Assembly: GCA_019239425.1 (NCBI GenBank)
Contig: JAFAZX010000089.1
Location: 1 to 32,081, forward strand
DNA from: Acidobacteriota bacterium
Lineage (GTDB): Bacteria > Acidobacteriota > Blastocatellia > Pyrinomonadales > Pyrinomonadaceae
Direction: 5' to 3'
DNA: 32,081 nt
Of this stretch, positions 9,101-18,895 are shown one piece after another. Both the position numbers and the translations under genes were made by a program. The notes under the pieces are model-generated. The model was given only the letters and a program-made list of their open reading frames with translations, ran no database searches and was not told where the DNA came from. Each line of letters starts with the position of its first letter. Position 1 is the stretch's first letter.

Positions 9101-11856
9101 TCGCCGACGAAGAGAGTTTGCTGAATCGGTTCGACGCCCAGGCGTGTCAGGCGGCCGGCGCGTTCGAGGAAGAATCCGCCGTCGGAGCGCCTGCCCGGCG
9201 AGAACCTGCGCGCGCCGTTCGCATTGGTGTGGCGCGCGTAGGCACCCGAGATGTCAGGGGAGCGCGTGATGGATTCGTTGACCGCGTCGCCGCCGAAGTC
9301 GTCGCCCGCGGTGCCGTAGCCGAACTGCGTGACGAAGTTTCCCGCGGCGTCGCGCACGAGGATCGTGAGTCCGGCGTTCGAGAGCGAGAGCGAGCTGGCA
9401 CTCACCTTCGAGACGAGCGCGCCGCCGAAGAAGGGGTCGCCCGCGTCCGGGTCTCCGCCGCCGAAGAGCACGAGAGCCTCACCCGCGGGCAGCACGCTCC
9501 CGTCCGCGAACCTGTGCCGGACGCTCTCCGCGGTTCCGCTCAAAGGCCGCGTGCGTAGAGTCCAGCCTGAGAGGTCGAGCGCCTCGGGGGAGCCGTTGAC
9601 CAACTCGACGAACTCCTCCTCCGCGCCGACGCGGACGCCGTCGTGATTCGCGTCGCCCGCGATGCCGTCGGGCGGGTCGGCCAGAACCTCGTTGATGACG
9701 AGCGTGCGTTCGACGACTCGCAACGTCGCGTTCGTCGTCGCTGCACCGACACTCACCTTCAAAGCCGTGACGCCCCGCGACAGGCCGACGGCGAGGCCGG
9801 ACGAATCGACGTCGGCGACGCCCGTGTCTCCCACCTCGAAGACGAAGGAAGGGTTCGCAATCTCTTCGCCCAGGGCGTCGAAGGCGCGTGCCTTGAAACG
9901 CATCTCGCCGCCGACTGGGATGAGTGCAGAGGCCGGGCTGACTTCGACGCTCGCCGCGCGCGAGGGCGGGCCGCCGCTCGTGAGCGTGAGCGTCGAGCGG
10001 TTGCTCTCGACGCCGTCGGCGCGGACGACGAGCGAGGCTAGGCCCGCGCCCCTCAGAGAAGAGGGGAGCGTGAGGTGCAGTTGGTCGAGGCCGGGCAGGT
10101 CGGGCGAGGGGACGACCGTTTCGACTTTGACATTACGTCCGCCGACGAGAGCCTCGACGTGTCGCGCGTATCGAAGCCCCGTGCAGAAGACGATCAGGCG
10201 GCGCGGGTTGCCGTTCGCGTCGTTCACGTCGAAGGGGCCGGGCCGTAGCGTCGAGTTGTCCAGAGCCACGGCCTCGCCCGTGCCCGCCGCGTTCAAGGTG
10301 AAGACGGCCGGGGCCGCGTCCGTGACGTTGACCTCGCCGCGGATTTCGAAGCCGTCGGGATTGTGCACGACGACTTCGAACCGGCCCGAGCCGAGTCCCG
10401 CCGGCAGCTTGAAGTTGAGCTGCGTCGGCGAGGCGTAGAAGATTTGCGCGGCCTGGCCGCCGACGCTGACCGAGAGGTTCTCAAACGCCAACGGAAAGGT
10501 GCCGTCAGGAAGTTTCGATGTTGAGTTCGCGGAGAGCGCGAGGCTCTTCCCCGTGGCGAAGGCGAGCGAGTCGGGCGCGAGCGCGCCCGCGGGCGGCGTC
10601 TTGTTTGGGACGGCGGCGTTGAAGAGTTGCAGCCCCGTGCCGAAGGGCGCGCGCGGCGGGAGCGAGGCGAGATAGATTTCGGAGCCGTTCCTGGACTGTT
10701 CGGGCGCGTCCGGTTCCGAGAGAACGCGCGGGAAGTTGAAGGCGACGCGCGCGCCCGCGTCGTCGAGCGAGGAGACGACCTCCGCGTTCGCCGCCGCGGG
10801 GGCGTCGGTCACGCGCGTCGTCGTGTTGGATGGAATGTCGTAGAGATACAACTCGACGCTCGCGTCCGGATTCAGGGACGCGAAGTTGCGGCGCGTGGCG
10901 AAGGCGACGCGGTTGCCGTCGCCGCTGATGGTCGGATTCAGAGGCACGTCCGAGGCGCGCGTGCCGAGCTGCGTCAACTGCCTTACGAGTTGATTGTTGC
11001 GACCGTCGAAGAGAAAGATTTGCGTCGCGCCGTTCGCGCCGCGCGCGGAGTAGACGACGCGCCGCCCGTCGTCGCTCAGAGCGCGGCCGATGGTCATGGC
11101 GAGAGAGCGCACGCCCGAGACGGCCGTCAAAGTCTCGCCGTTCGAGACGGAGTAGAGGAGCAGGTCGCTCAGGTCGTTTCCCGCGTCGCGTTCGAGGGCG
11201 TATGCGACGCGCGAGCCGTCGCCGCTCAGCTTCGCGTCGCGCGCCGGGGCGTCGCCGTCGGGGCGTGTGACCTGCGTGAGCTTCTGCGTTGCAGTGTCGA
11301 ACAGGAAGACCCGTCGGGTCTGTTTCTCGTTCTCGCCGGCGAGGTCGCGGTCGGAGGTGAAGACGAGCAGACGTCCGTCGTCGGAGATTGAAGGGAGGAA
11401 GCAGCCTTGTCCGGCGCGCAGCGTTGGCTCGTCGGGCGTGGTGTGTGTCAACTGCCGCAGGCGCGTCCCGTCGTGGAAGAAGATTTCGGAGTCGCCGTCG
11501 CGATTCTCGCCCAGGGGGTCTGCGTTGGAAGCGAAGGCCGCGCGCGTGCCGTCCTGCGAGAGCGCCGCCGCGGGCGCACGCGAGAGGGCCAGCTCTTTGA
11601 ACGCCGGCGACTCCGAGGCGTCCGCCGAGACGAGTCTGAAGCCTGTCCCCGCGCCGGCTGCGGTCAGGTCTGCGCTCGTCTCGAAAGCGAGGCGCGAGCC
11701 GTCGCCGCTCAGGGTCGGGTTGAGGTTGAGCGTGTCCGGCTGCGTGCGGGTCAGGCGGATGAGGCCCGCGCCCTGCGAGCTGACGCGCGTGACGAGCAGG
11801 CAGAGCGAGACGGAGAAGAGAACGGCGAAAGCCGCCAGCCTTTGCAGTGAGGACAC
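5992..11856 (-). CDS. Giant secreted multidomain protein with propeller, Ig-like and lamin-tail domains
   Basis: A 1954-residue exported protein. Order: signal peptide (1-28); a TolB/PD40-like beta-propeller (about 30-400) with repeated LSGDGSRVAF-type blades; a domain resembling acidobacterial TIGR03437 (about 408-620, with GQAAQIFYASPTQLNFKLP); Ig-like (Big) and lamin-tail domains in alternation, with lamin-tail starts near 715 (INEVLADPPDG), 1092, 1460 and 1704; Pro-Thr linkers at about 1369-1455 and 1642-1699. The last two lamin-tail domains are close copies (VVISQVFGGGG and VVISQVYGGAG). The start is GTG at 11856 with AAAGGAGGT five bases away. The final roughly 50 residues run through the terminator and antisense to thiG, carry no sorting signal, and may be a chance extension. 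A surface or extracellular role is likely; no enzyme motif was seen. Confidence 0.88.
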   Translation of the reverse strand: MSSLQRLAAFAVLFSVSLCLLVTRVSSQGAGLIRLTRTQPDTLNLNPTLSGDGSRLAFETSADLTAAGAGTGFRLVSADASESPAFKELALSRAPAAALSQDGTRAAFASNADPLGENRDGDSEIFFHDGTRLRQLTHTTPDEPTLRAGQGCFLPSISDDGRLLVFTSDRDLAGENEKQTRRVFLFDTATQKLTQVTRPDGDAPARDAKLSGDGSRVAYALERDAGNDLSDLLLYSVSNGETLTAVSGVRSLAMTIGRALSDDGRRVVYSARGANGATQIFLFDGRNNQLVRQLTQLGTRASDVPLNPTISGDGNRVAFATRRNFASLNPDASVELYLYDIPSNTTTRVTDAPAAANAEVVSSLDDAGARVAFNFPRVLSEPDAPEQSRNGSEIYLASLPPRAPFGTGLQLFNAAVPNKTPPAGALAPDSLAFATGKSLALSANSTSKLPDGTFPLAFENLSVSVGGQAAQIFYASPTQLNFKLPAGLGSGRFEVVVHNPDGFEIRGEVNVTDAAPAVFTLNAAGTGEAVALDNSTLRPGPFDVNDANGNPRRLIVFCTGLRYARHVEALVGGRNVKVETVVPSPDLPGLDQLHLTLPSSLRGAGLASLVVRADGVESNRSTLTLTSGGPPSRAASVEVSPASALIPVGGEMRFKARAFDALGEEIANPSFVFEVGDTGVADVDSSGLAVGLSRGVTALKVSVGAATTNATLRVVERTLVINEVLADPPDGIAGDANHDGVRVGAEEEFVELVNGSPEALDLSGWTLRTRPLSGTAESVRHRFADGSVLPAGEALVLFGGGDPDAGDPFFGGALVSKVSASSLSLSNAGLTILVRDAAGNFVTQFGYGTAGDDFGGDAVNESITRSPDISGAYARHTNANGARRFSPGRRSDGGFFLERAGRLTRLGVEPIQQTLFVGESVAYTARAFDQYERLMRGVGLDLSSSDAAVAQVEGGGVENDDGSVTFTLRAVSPGSTKVNVEANAGGVRLDNNDAELLVRQRPPKVTRVEVSPSALSLNRGATARLSATAYDENGRAVPDALINWSSEDTLVANVDADGLLRATGAGSVRVDVNTSDNRGAQVSGQATVNVLVPLALNELLADVPPDDPDTPQVEGDANHDGTRNADDDEFVELVNTSAAPLELSGLQIADASSVRFTFPEGTKAEAGQPVVIFGGGAPPADAFVGALVLKTGSLSLNDGGDTVTVKLPLSPDRTFVVATLAYGTGGGVAAPRDQSLTRSPDAGVGSAGGDFNAHALAANSAGRAYTPGLRADGTPFGSPTLTRVEVTPAAAALDLREQLGFNARAFTNGNGSEVEVTGVSFNWSSSDSKKLGVTPNEGAFVSVNARASGAVTLFARAGGIEGTAAITINPTPTPTPSPTPTPSPTPTPIPTPTPTPKPTPSPTPTTTPTPTPSPTPTPTPKPTPSPTPSPTPLPTPTPLPTPTPTPTPVPTPTPGPAPLVVISQVFGGGGNSGAPYKNDFVELFNRGETEADLDGWSIQYSSAGAASWQVTTLPHVTLAPGRHLLIQEAAGTGCTGSPCGQDLPAPDASGNVALAANAGKVALLSSAVALNVACPSGQQVVDFVGYGSGANCFEGTAPAPAAGNTLAANRKRDGCTDTNDNAEDFQASAPDPRNLSSATFSCAATPTPSPTPLPTPTPTPSPTPTPTPTPTPSPTPTSTPTPTPTPTPSPTPTGTPTPSPTPTLQLVVISQVYGGAGCTTANCSAFKNDFVELYNRGANAVSLNGWSVQYASATGTGAWSVTALGDFTLAPGQRYLVQESGNANGVSTLPTPDATGSINLSATAGKVALVKTTAALNGACPSTTNVVDLVGYGSSANCSETAPAPAPGTNTAAVRKGGGCTDAGNNSADFDAAQPNPRNSSAPAQACPTSLQSETGEQASSTEATLPLLFLLLNDYEFSAPRPSGGSKRWRRDAWASGPPGTRDAPPRPRGAWP
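6136..6173. terminator. Hairpin terminator after thiG, possibly bidirectional
   Basis: CGGGAGAG (6136-6143) pairs with CTCTCCCG (6166-6173), and an inner GCCTC (6146-6150) pairs with GAGGC (6158-6162). TTT follows on the plus strand, 31 bases after the thiG stop. The giant minus-strand reading frame runs through it without a stop codon, which suggests that the C-terminal codons of that frame are not under coding selection. Confidence 0.7.
6750..6930. repeat. Hexanucleotide tandem tract coding a Pro-Thr linker
   Basis: On the plus strand this is a degenerate tandem of six-base units GGNGTN. On the coding minus strand it gives alternating Pro-Thr/Pro-Ser residues between the third and fourth lamin-tail domains of the giant protein. 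Because unit length is a multiple of three, gain or loss of units by slippage would change linker length without breaking the frame. Confidence 0.85.
7488..7750. repeat. Second hexanucleotide tandem tract coding a Pro-Thr linker
   Basis: The same GGNGTN-type six-base tandem as the tract near 6.8 kb, but longer. It codes the linker between the last Ig-like domain and the third lamin-tail domain. Interruptions give Lys, Leu, Ile and Val residues (for example PTPKPTPSPTP), so it is not a perfect repeat. Confidence 0.85.
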
Positions 11857-12168
11857 GCCCGACCTCCTTTACGCTTGAAGAGGCGAGAGGCTGGCGGGCC
11901 ACTGACCGATTTAAATGTCGTCGGCTTTCAGTCCGAAGGGCACTTCCCACGAAGCGGACGGGCCAAACCTGTGAGCTACAGTCTGACCGTTTGTGCGCCG
12001 CATTCTACAACTTCGGCAGGGAAAGGCAAGAAAAATTAAGAAGGAAATACTGGGCTGTTCTATAATCAAAGCCCCTTGAAGTTGTCTGTTTCTACGTCCT
12101 CAAATAACTTCGACGCCAGAGATGACCTGCTCGGAAGGGGTCGCGTACCGGGTGACAGAGGGAGGCAA
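11857..12168. promoter_or_regulatory. Divergent promoter region between the giant gene and the GT-STAND gene
   Basis: This 312-base gap is richer in A+T than its flanks. On the minus strand, TTGCCT (12029-12024) and TAGAAT (12007-12002) are spaced 16 bases apart and could drive the giant gene. On the plus strand a perfect TATAAT (12061-12066) lies upstream of the GT-STAND gene. Its best -35 is TTAAGA (12036-12041) at a long 19-base spacing, so an activator may be needed. The predicted GT-STAND leader is about 95 bases and contains a GAAGTT/AACTTC pairing. Confidence 0.6.
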
Positions 12169-15100
12169 ATGTATACGTTAGTCTCATTCGCCACGCAGTG
12201 GGGCAGCAAGTACGGCGGCATCAATAGCTTCAACACGGATCTGCTCACGGCATTCAGCATTGCTTACCACAAAGGCTCTCAAGTCATCTGCGTCGTGTCG
12301 AACGCCAGCGAGGGTGAGCTGGAGGAGGCTGCCAAAGCTCACGTGCGGCTGGTGCCACTGCCGGACGTCCCGGCGACTGCCGCCTTCGGCCACGAAGACG
12401 GGGAAGCCGGGGCCAAGCGGCTGGTAAGCCTGGGCATCGAGTGTGACCCCGACAGGACGGTCTGGCTCGGGCATGACCGAATCACGGGCGCGGCGGCGGT
12501 CGCCGCGGCGAAGGCAAAGGGCGGCCGCTCGGCTGTGATTCACCACATGAGTTACGACCACTACGAGTCCGTCGCCGAAGACTCCCAATCCGCCGAAAGG
12601 AGGTCGCGCGAACAGTCAAATCTTTTTCAGAGTGCCGATATCGTTCTGGCCGTCGGGCCGCTGCTGCGCGACGCCCTGATGGACTTGGTGAAGAGATCGA
12701 AGACAGCGCACATGCTTATCCCGGGTCTCGCCGAGATCGACGCGCAGGAGGTGCCCAAAACCTTCTCGGCATTTCTGAGCGGACGACTGAGCGACGACGC
12801 GGCACGCATCAAGCAGGCGAATCTAGGCATCGCCGCATTCGCCACCGCACAGAAGGAGGCGCGGGAGAGCGAGATGCCCGATGCGCTGCGCAGACAGCCC
12901 AAGCTGGTTTTACGCGGGGTTGATTTTGAGGGCCGGGCGGCGAAATCGGCGTCGGGAGATACGTCCGACCCGGAGACCGAGTTGAAGAGATTGGCGGCCG
13001 AACTCGCGGGCGGGATCGTCAACCTTCACGCGCTGCCGTACACGTATGATCGCAGGCGACTCTACGAAGAGTTGAGCCGGTCGAGCGTGGCGCTGATGCC
13101 GTCCTGGCACGAAGGCTTCGGCCTCGTGGGCTGGGAGGCGATAGCGGCGGGCGTCCCGCTGATTCTTACTAAGAGCAGCGGCGTGTACCAACTGTTGGAA
13201 GAGAGATGGCCCGGCGCGGAGGTGGGGTCTGTCTACCCAATCGACGTGCGGGGCTCGGTCGATGCCCCCTTCTATCACGACGACGACCTGAAGGCGACGG
13301 TGGCGAGGCTGAAAGAGATTGCCAAAGACCCGGGTAAGGCGCGTCAGCGGGCGAGCAGACTGAAAAACGACATGGGGGAGGTGACCTGGGCGGCATGCGC
13401 CGAGCAGGTCGCCGGTGCCTTCGAATGGAAACTCGCGAAAGGAAGCAGGCCGGCCGTGGTGCCCTCGACGCTGCCGCAGCCGGAGGACGTCTTAGCCCCG
13501 GCGGCTCCGGCCGCGGGGCGCATGCGGGAGCCGCTGCTGATGCCGGTCGGCCACTGGCGCGCGGGCGCGGGGATGGCCGACAGCCAGTTGCTCCGCGCGG
13601 AGGAGGCTCTACTGCCCTTCGACCTGGCCCGCCAGCCGGACATCGACCGATTGAACGAATGGCTCGACGATGAACAGTGGCCCCAGGCCGTGCGGCTGAT
13701 GACGGGCGCTGGGGGGCAGGGCAAGACCCGTCTGGCGCTGGAGATTTGCCAGCAGCGTTTGAAATCAGGCTGGCAGGCGGGGTTCCTCGACAGCGAACTG
13801 GAAGCCAACAGGATGGGCGGAATCTGGCAGGAGCTACGGAGGCTGAACCGGCCGCTCCTGATCGTGGTCGATTACGCAGAGACACGACAGGCGGCCTTCC
13901 TCTCCATCCTGAAGGCGGCGTTGCAGAACCCGGGCGAGCACCCTTTGCGGATGCTTCTACTGGCGAGGGACGCGGGTGAGTGGTGGGACAACCTGCCCGG
14001 CAAAGACAGCCAGTGCGAAGCCCTGTTGAGCGGCCTTGCGACCTCTGGCCCGTTTCGTCTGCCGGCTTTGTACGTGGCGCAGTCCGACCGCCACGAGGCT
14101 TACGCCAAGGCTTTGCGGGCGTTCGCGGAGGCTCTGGGCGGCAGCGCCCCGGAGGTCGTCCCAGACCTTCTGGGCGACCATTTCGAACGGCCTCTGTACG
14201 TGCAGATGGCCGCGCTGCTGGCGCTGTACGGCGAAGGCCCGACGACCGCGCAGGGGTTGACGAAAGCACTCCTGCATCACGAGGGCCGCTACTGGCGCGG
14301 CATCCTCGCCCCGTTCGAATGGCCGGGGCCGGAGCCGGAACGGCACGCCGAACAACTGCTGGCGCTCTCCACCCTCGCGGGCGGCTTCGCCACGCCCCGC
14401 GCGGCGGAGGCGTTCTGGACTCGGGCGAAGGGGGACGTGCTCAACTCGGCAGAATTCGGCGCCCTCTTCCGCGCGATGGCGACGCTCTATCCGGGGACGC
14501 AGGGGCTGCAAGCCCTCCGCCCAGACCTGCTGGGTGAGGCGCTGGTGGCCCAGGCCCTGCTCCGGTCTGAGGCGGATACGCTTCTCGATTCGGTTCTCTC
14601 CAACACGGCGGCGCAGACGAGCCGTCGCAACGCCCTGACAGTCATCGCCCGCGTGTCACAGCAACGACCCGACCTGCACGAGACTCTGGTCGAGGCTTTC
14701 GTCCGCCACTTCATCCACTGCTATCAGGAGATCATCGCCGTCAGTACGGAGACGGTGAGTCGCTTGCCGGCTCTGGCGGAAGAAGCGTTCACACGCCTGC
14801 CGCCGGGCAATAAGAGCCAGACCGCCGGGCTGTTGTGGCCTTTCCTCGAAGAAGAGTCGGTACAACTGGCCGGGCTGAGGTTCATAGTTTCAGCATATTT
14901 GGTCGAGAAGGCGAAGGAGAAGTTCGAAAAGAAGCCGGGCAACACCGAGCGTATGGCCGAATACGGCGGAAGGTTAGTCGATTACGCGGTGAGTCAGAGA
15001 CGCATTGGTCATCTACAGCAGGCATTGGAGGTAAGCCGGAGTAACGTCAAACTCTATGAGCAGTTGATGGTCAAAGACCCTAGGCGTTTCGAGCAAGGAT

Positions 15101-15936
15101 ACGCAAGAGTGCTGAGCAATTACTCCATCTACTTAAGCGATATGGGCAATAAGGAGGAGGCCGTCCCCCACGCCAGACAAGCTATGGAGATTCATCGGCG
15201 TCTGTCCCAGAAGTCCCCCGAACGCTTTGAAAGAGATTACACTATGTCGTTGAATAACTACTCGACTTGTCTGGTAGACATCGGTAATTACAGCGAGGCC
15301 CTTGACTGCAACCGCAAGGCTCTGGAGATTCGTGAGCGTTTGGCGCAGAAGAAGCCGGATATCTTTGAGCCGGACTACGCAAATACATTGAATAATCATG
15401 CGCTCTGTCTGAGTGATGTAGGCCAGTACGAAGAGGCACTCGAGTATGCAAGCCGGTCGTTGGAGATCCGTGAGCGATTGGCGCGGAAGAACCCTGATCG
15501 CTTCGCGGAAGATCTGTTCAATACGTCAAAGGTGGTGAGCTTCTTATCCTGGCTTTGTCATCAAGAGGAGCCTAGAGGCAACGATAACTTAGCTCAACTG
15601 TTAACCTTCATGGCTCCGCACCGGCGCCCTCTGATGCTACATTTCGCGGCGTTCGCAGAGGCGTGCTGGTCAACGGGCCAGGCGGAACGAGCCGCGGCTT
15701 TTCAACGTGCGCTTATTACGTGGAACGACTTGTCGGCGCCGTTTGAAGGTGACCAGTATGGTCTATGCGCGGCTGCCTGGCTAAGTAAGTTCGGGCAAGG
15801 GGAGTTGGTGGCGCCTAAATGGGAAGAGAAGTGGCGGCAGTTTGCGAAGGAGCGAAATGGGAACGTGCCGCAGTGGATGTTGGAGGTGGCGCGACGTTTG
15901 GATTTCGAGTGGCCCGACTTCTCAGGTGACGTATAA
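12169..15936 (+). CDS. GT4-type glycosyltransferase / STAND-like NTPase / TPR fusion protein
   Basis: A 1255-residue protein. Residues 1-440 are a GT-B-fold glycosyltransferase: an N-terminal KYGGINSFNTDLL glycine loop and a C-terminal SWHEGFGLVGWEA stretch holding the retaining-GT EX7E motif (Glu315, Glu323). Residues about 490-780 are a P-loop NTPase with Walker A GAGGQGKT (513-520), Walker B LLIVVD (563-568), and MLLLARD as a sensor-like strand. A helical region follows, then TPR repeats of about 42 residues (about 945-1125; SLNNYSTCLVDIGNYSEAL and TLNNHALCLSDVGQYEEAL). This order (enzyme, switch NTPase, repeat sensor) is that of STAND signalling and immune proteins. ATG at 12169 is chosen because GGGAGG precedes it and the GT fold begins there; an in-frame TTG at 12076 would add 31 residues. 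The function is inferred, not known. Confidence 0.88.
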   Translation: MYTLVSFATQWGSKYGGINSFNTDLLTAFSIAYHKGSQVICVVSNASEGELEEAAKAHVRLVPLPDVPATAAFGHEDGEAGAKRLVSLGIECDPDRTVWLGHDRITGAAAVAAAKAKGGRSAVIHHMSYDHYESVAEDSQSAERRSREQSNLFQSADIVLAVGPLLRDALMDLVKRSKTAHMLIPGLAEIDAQEVPKTFSAFLSGRLSDDAARIKQANLGIAAFATAQKEARESEMPDALRRQPKLVLRGVDFEGRAAKSASGDTSDPETELKRLAAELAGGIVNLHALPYTYDRRRLYEELSRSSVALMPSWHEGFGLVGWEAIAAGVPLILTKSSGVYQLLEERWPGAEVGSVYPIDVRGSVDAPFYHDDDLKATVARLKEIAKDPGKARQRASRLKNDMGEVTWAACAEQVAGAFEWKLAKGSRPAVVPSTLPQPEDVLAPAAPAAGRMREPLLMPVGHWRAGAGMADSQLLRAEEALLPFDLARQPDIDRLNEWLDDEQWPQAVRLMTGAGGQGKTRLALEICQQRLKSGWQAGFLDSELEANRMGGIWQELRRLNRPLLIVVDYAETRQAAFLSILKAALQNPGEHPLRMLLLARDAGEWWDNLPGKDSQCEALLSGLATSGPFRLPALYVAQSDRHEAYAKALRAFAEALGGSAPEVVPDLLGDHFERPLYVQMAALLALYGEGPTTAQGLTKALLHHEGRYWRGILAPFEWPGPEPERHAEQLLALSTLAGGFATPRAAEAFWTRAKGDVLNSAEFGALFRAMATLYPGTQGLQALRPDLLGEALVAQALLRSEADTLLDSVLSNTAAQTSRRNALTVIARVSQQRPDLHETLVEAFVRHFIHCYQEIIAVSTETVSRLPALAEEAFTRLPPGNKSQTAGLLWPFLEEESVQLAGLRFIVSAYLVEKAKEKFEKKPGNTERMAEYGGRLVDYAVSQRRIGHLQQALEVSRSNVKLYEQLMVKDPRRFEQGYARVLSNYSIYLSDMGNKEEAVPHARQAMEIHRRLSQKSPERFERDYTMSLNNYSTCLVDIGNYSEALDCNRKALEIRERLAQKKPDIFEPDYANTLNNHALCLSDVGQYEEALEYASRSLEIRERLARKNPDRFAEDLFNTSKVVSFLSWLCHQEEPRGNDNLAQLLTFMAPHRRPLMLHFAAFAEACWSTGQAERAAAFQRALITWNDLSAPFEGDQYGLCAAAWLSKFGQGELVAPKWEEKWRQFAKERNGNVPQWMLEVARRLDFEWPDFSGDV

Positions 15937-15957
15937 TTTCATTCAGGGAGTGTTTTA

Positions 15958-16824
15958 ATGACCAAACGCCGATTGCTTTACTTTGTGACCTTTGCGTTGC
16001 TGCTTTGTGGGGCGGTTGTGGCTCAGGAGAAGGAGCCGCAGACGGCCGAGGAGTTCTTTAACCGTGGGGTCGAGCGCGCGAAGAAGGCGCAGTTGGACGC
16101 GGCGGTCGAGGACTACAATAAGGCGATACAGCTCAACCCGAACGATGCGAGGCCGTACTTCAAGCGCGGGGCCGTCAAGGCCATGAAGGCGGACTTCGAC
16201 GGCGCGCTCGCGGACTACAGCAAGGCCATCTCGCTCGACCCGAGCAACCCGAACGCCTTCTACAGCCGCGGCCTCGCTTACGTCGCGAAGGGCGACGGCG
16301 AACACGCGCTGGCCGACTTCGACGCGGCCGTCTCGCTCAATCCCAAAGAGGCGGCGGTCTACACCAGCCGCGCCGGCCTGCGTTTTAAGAAGGGAGACTT
16401 CGCGGGGGCCGTCGCCGACTACGATAAGTTCCTGGCTATTAAACCCAACGTCGCGGAGATGTACTCGAGGCGCGGCGACGCGCGCGCGGAGATGGGCGAC
16501 TACGAGGAGGCCATCGCGGACTACAGCAAGGCCCTGGAACTCAGCCCCAACAACACGAACGCCTACAACAGACGCGGCCTCGCCTACGCGAAGAAGGGCG
16601 AGGCCGACGCCGCCATCGCCGACTACGGCAAGGCCATCGAAATCTTCCAGGGCTTCGCCGACGCCTACGCCAACCGAGGGCTGGCCGAACTTGGCAAAGG
16701 TTTGGACGACGCGGCGGAGCAGGACTTCAAGAAGGCCGTCGAACTCAACGCCGAACTCAAGTCCATGATCGAGACCGAGTCCAACAAAATCCTGCAGAAG
16801 CGCAAGGCGCAGCAGAAGCCCTGA
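15958..16824 (+). CDS. Secreted tetratricopeptide repeat protein
   Basis: A 288-residue protein with a signal peptide (residues 1-22, TKRRLLYFVTFALLLCGAVVAQ) and about seven TPR units of 34 residues covering 28-270 (for example AVEDYNKAIQLNPNDARPYF and ALADYSKAISLDPSNPNAFY). The C-terminus is Lys/Gln-rich. It is predicted to be periplasmic, acting as a binding scaffold; no catalytic residues are apparent. AGGGAG lies a few bases before the ATG. It starts 21 bases after the GT-STAND gene stop on the same strand, so co-transcription is likely, but its base composition is host-like while the end of the GT-STAND gene is A+T-richer. It converges with the methyltransferase gene with an 8-base gap. 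Confidence 0.9.
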   Translation: MTKRRLLYFVTFALLLCGAVVAQEKEPQTAEEFFNRGVERAKKAQLDAAVEDYNKAIQLNPNDARPYFKRGAVKAMKADFDGALADYSKAISLDPSNPNAFYSRGLAYVAKGDGEHALADFDAAVSLNPKEAAVYTSRAGLRFKKGDFAGAVADYDKFLAIKPNVAEMYSRRGDARAEMGDYEEAIADYSKALELSPNNTNAYNRRGLAYAKKGEADAAIADYGKAIEIFQGFADAYANRGLAELGKGLDDAAEQDFKKAVELNAELKSMIETESNKILQKRKAQQKP

Positions 16825-16832
16825 AGGGCGGG

Positions 16833-18731
<1,899 letters not shown>

Positions 18732-18745
18732 TGGAATATAGAAGT

Positions 18746-18861
18746 AGGCAGTAGGCAGATGGCAGCAGGCAGTTCGCTCCGCGTCTCGGACGTTGAAAGT
18801 TAAATTCGCATCAATCAAATGGCAGTGTTTTTAACCGCCTGCTGCCATCTGCCTACTGCCT
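18746..18861. repeat. Perfect 25-bp inverted repeat built from AGNRGGC heptamers
   Basis: The left arm 18746-18770 and right arm 18837-18861 are perfect reverse complements over 25 bp, separated by a 66-base loop. The left arm reads as seven-base words AGTAGGC, AGATGGC, AGCAGGC. It lies directly upstream of the methyltransferase/MetF start at 18731, between that start and the terminator-like hairpin of its leader. Its plan is the same as the GTRAATR element in the nuo operon, but the word differs. Confidence 0.93.
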
Positions 18862-18864
18862 CCT

Positions 18865-18895
18865 AAAAAAATTTCCCGCGCCTAAACAACGCGGG
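18865..18895 (-). terminator. Terminator-like hairpin with T-run in the metF leader
   Basis: Read on the minus strand, CCCGCG (18895-18890) pairs with CGCGGG (18880-18875), with a nine-base loop, followed by AAA and a run of seven T. It lies about 135 bases upstream of the methyltransferase/MetF start and about 100 bases downstream of a strong promoter. It could therefore end a short leader RNA or act as an attenuator. Confidence 0.7.

Noticed and set aside
7288..9558. Long plus-strand open frame opposite the giant gene
   Set aside because: The product is Arg/Gly/Val-rich with no domain, and it lies wholly antisense to recognisable lamin-tail and Ig-like domains. High G+C removes stop codons there.
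12076..12168. TTG start giving 31 extra residues to the GT-STAND protein
   Set aside because: It is only about 10 bases after a TATAAT box and has no ribosome-binding site, and the GT fold begins at the ATG at 12169, which has GGGAGG upstream.
15932..15937. TATAAT at the end of the GT-STAND gene as a promoter for the TPR gene
   Set aside because: No acceptable -35 box lies 16-18 bases upstream.
18732..18818. N-terminal extension of the methyltransferase/MetF protein
   Set aside because: The 29 extra residues are coded by the inverted repeat and its loop and do not resemble the family.
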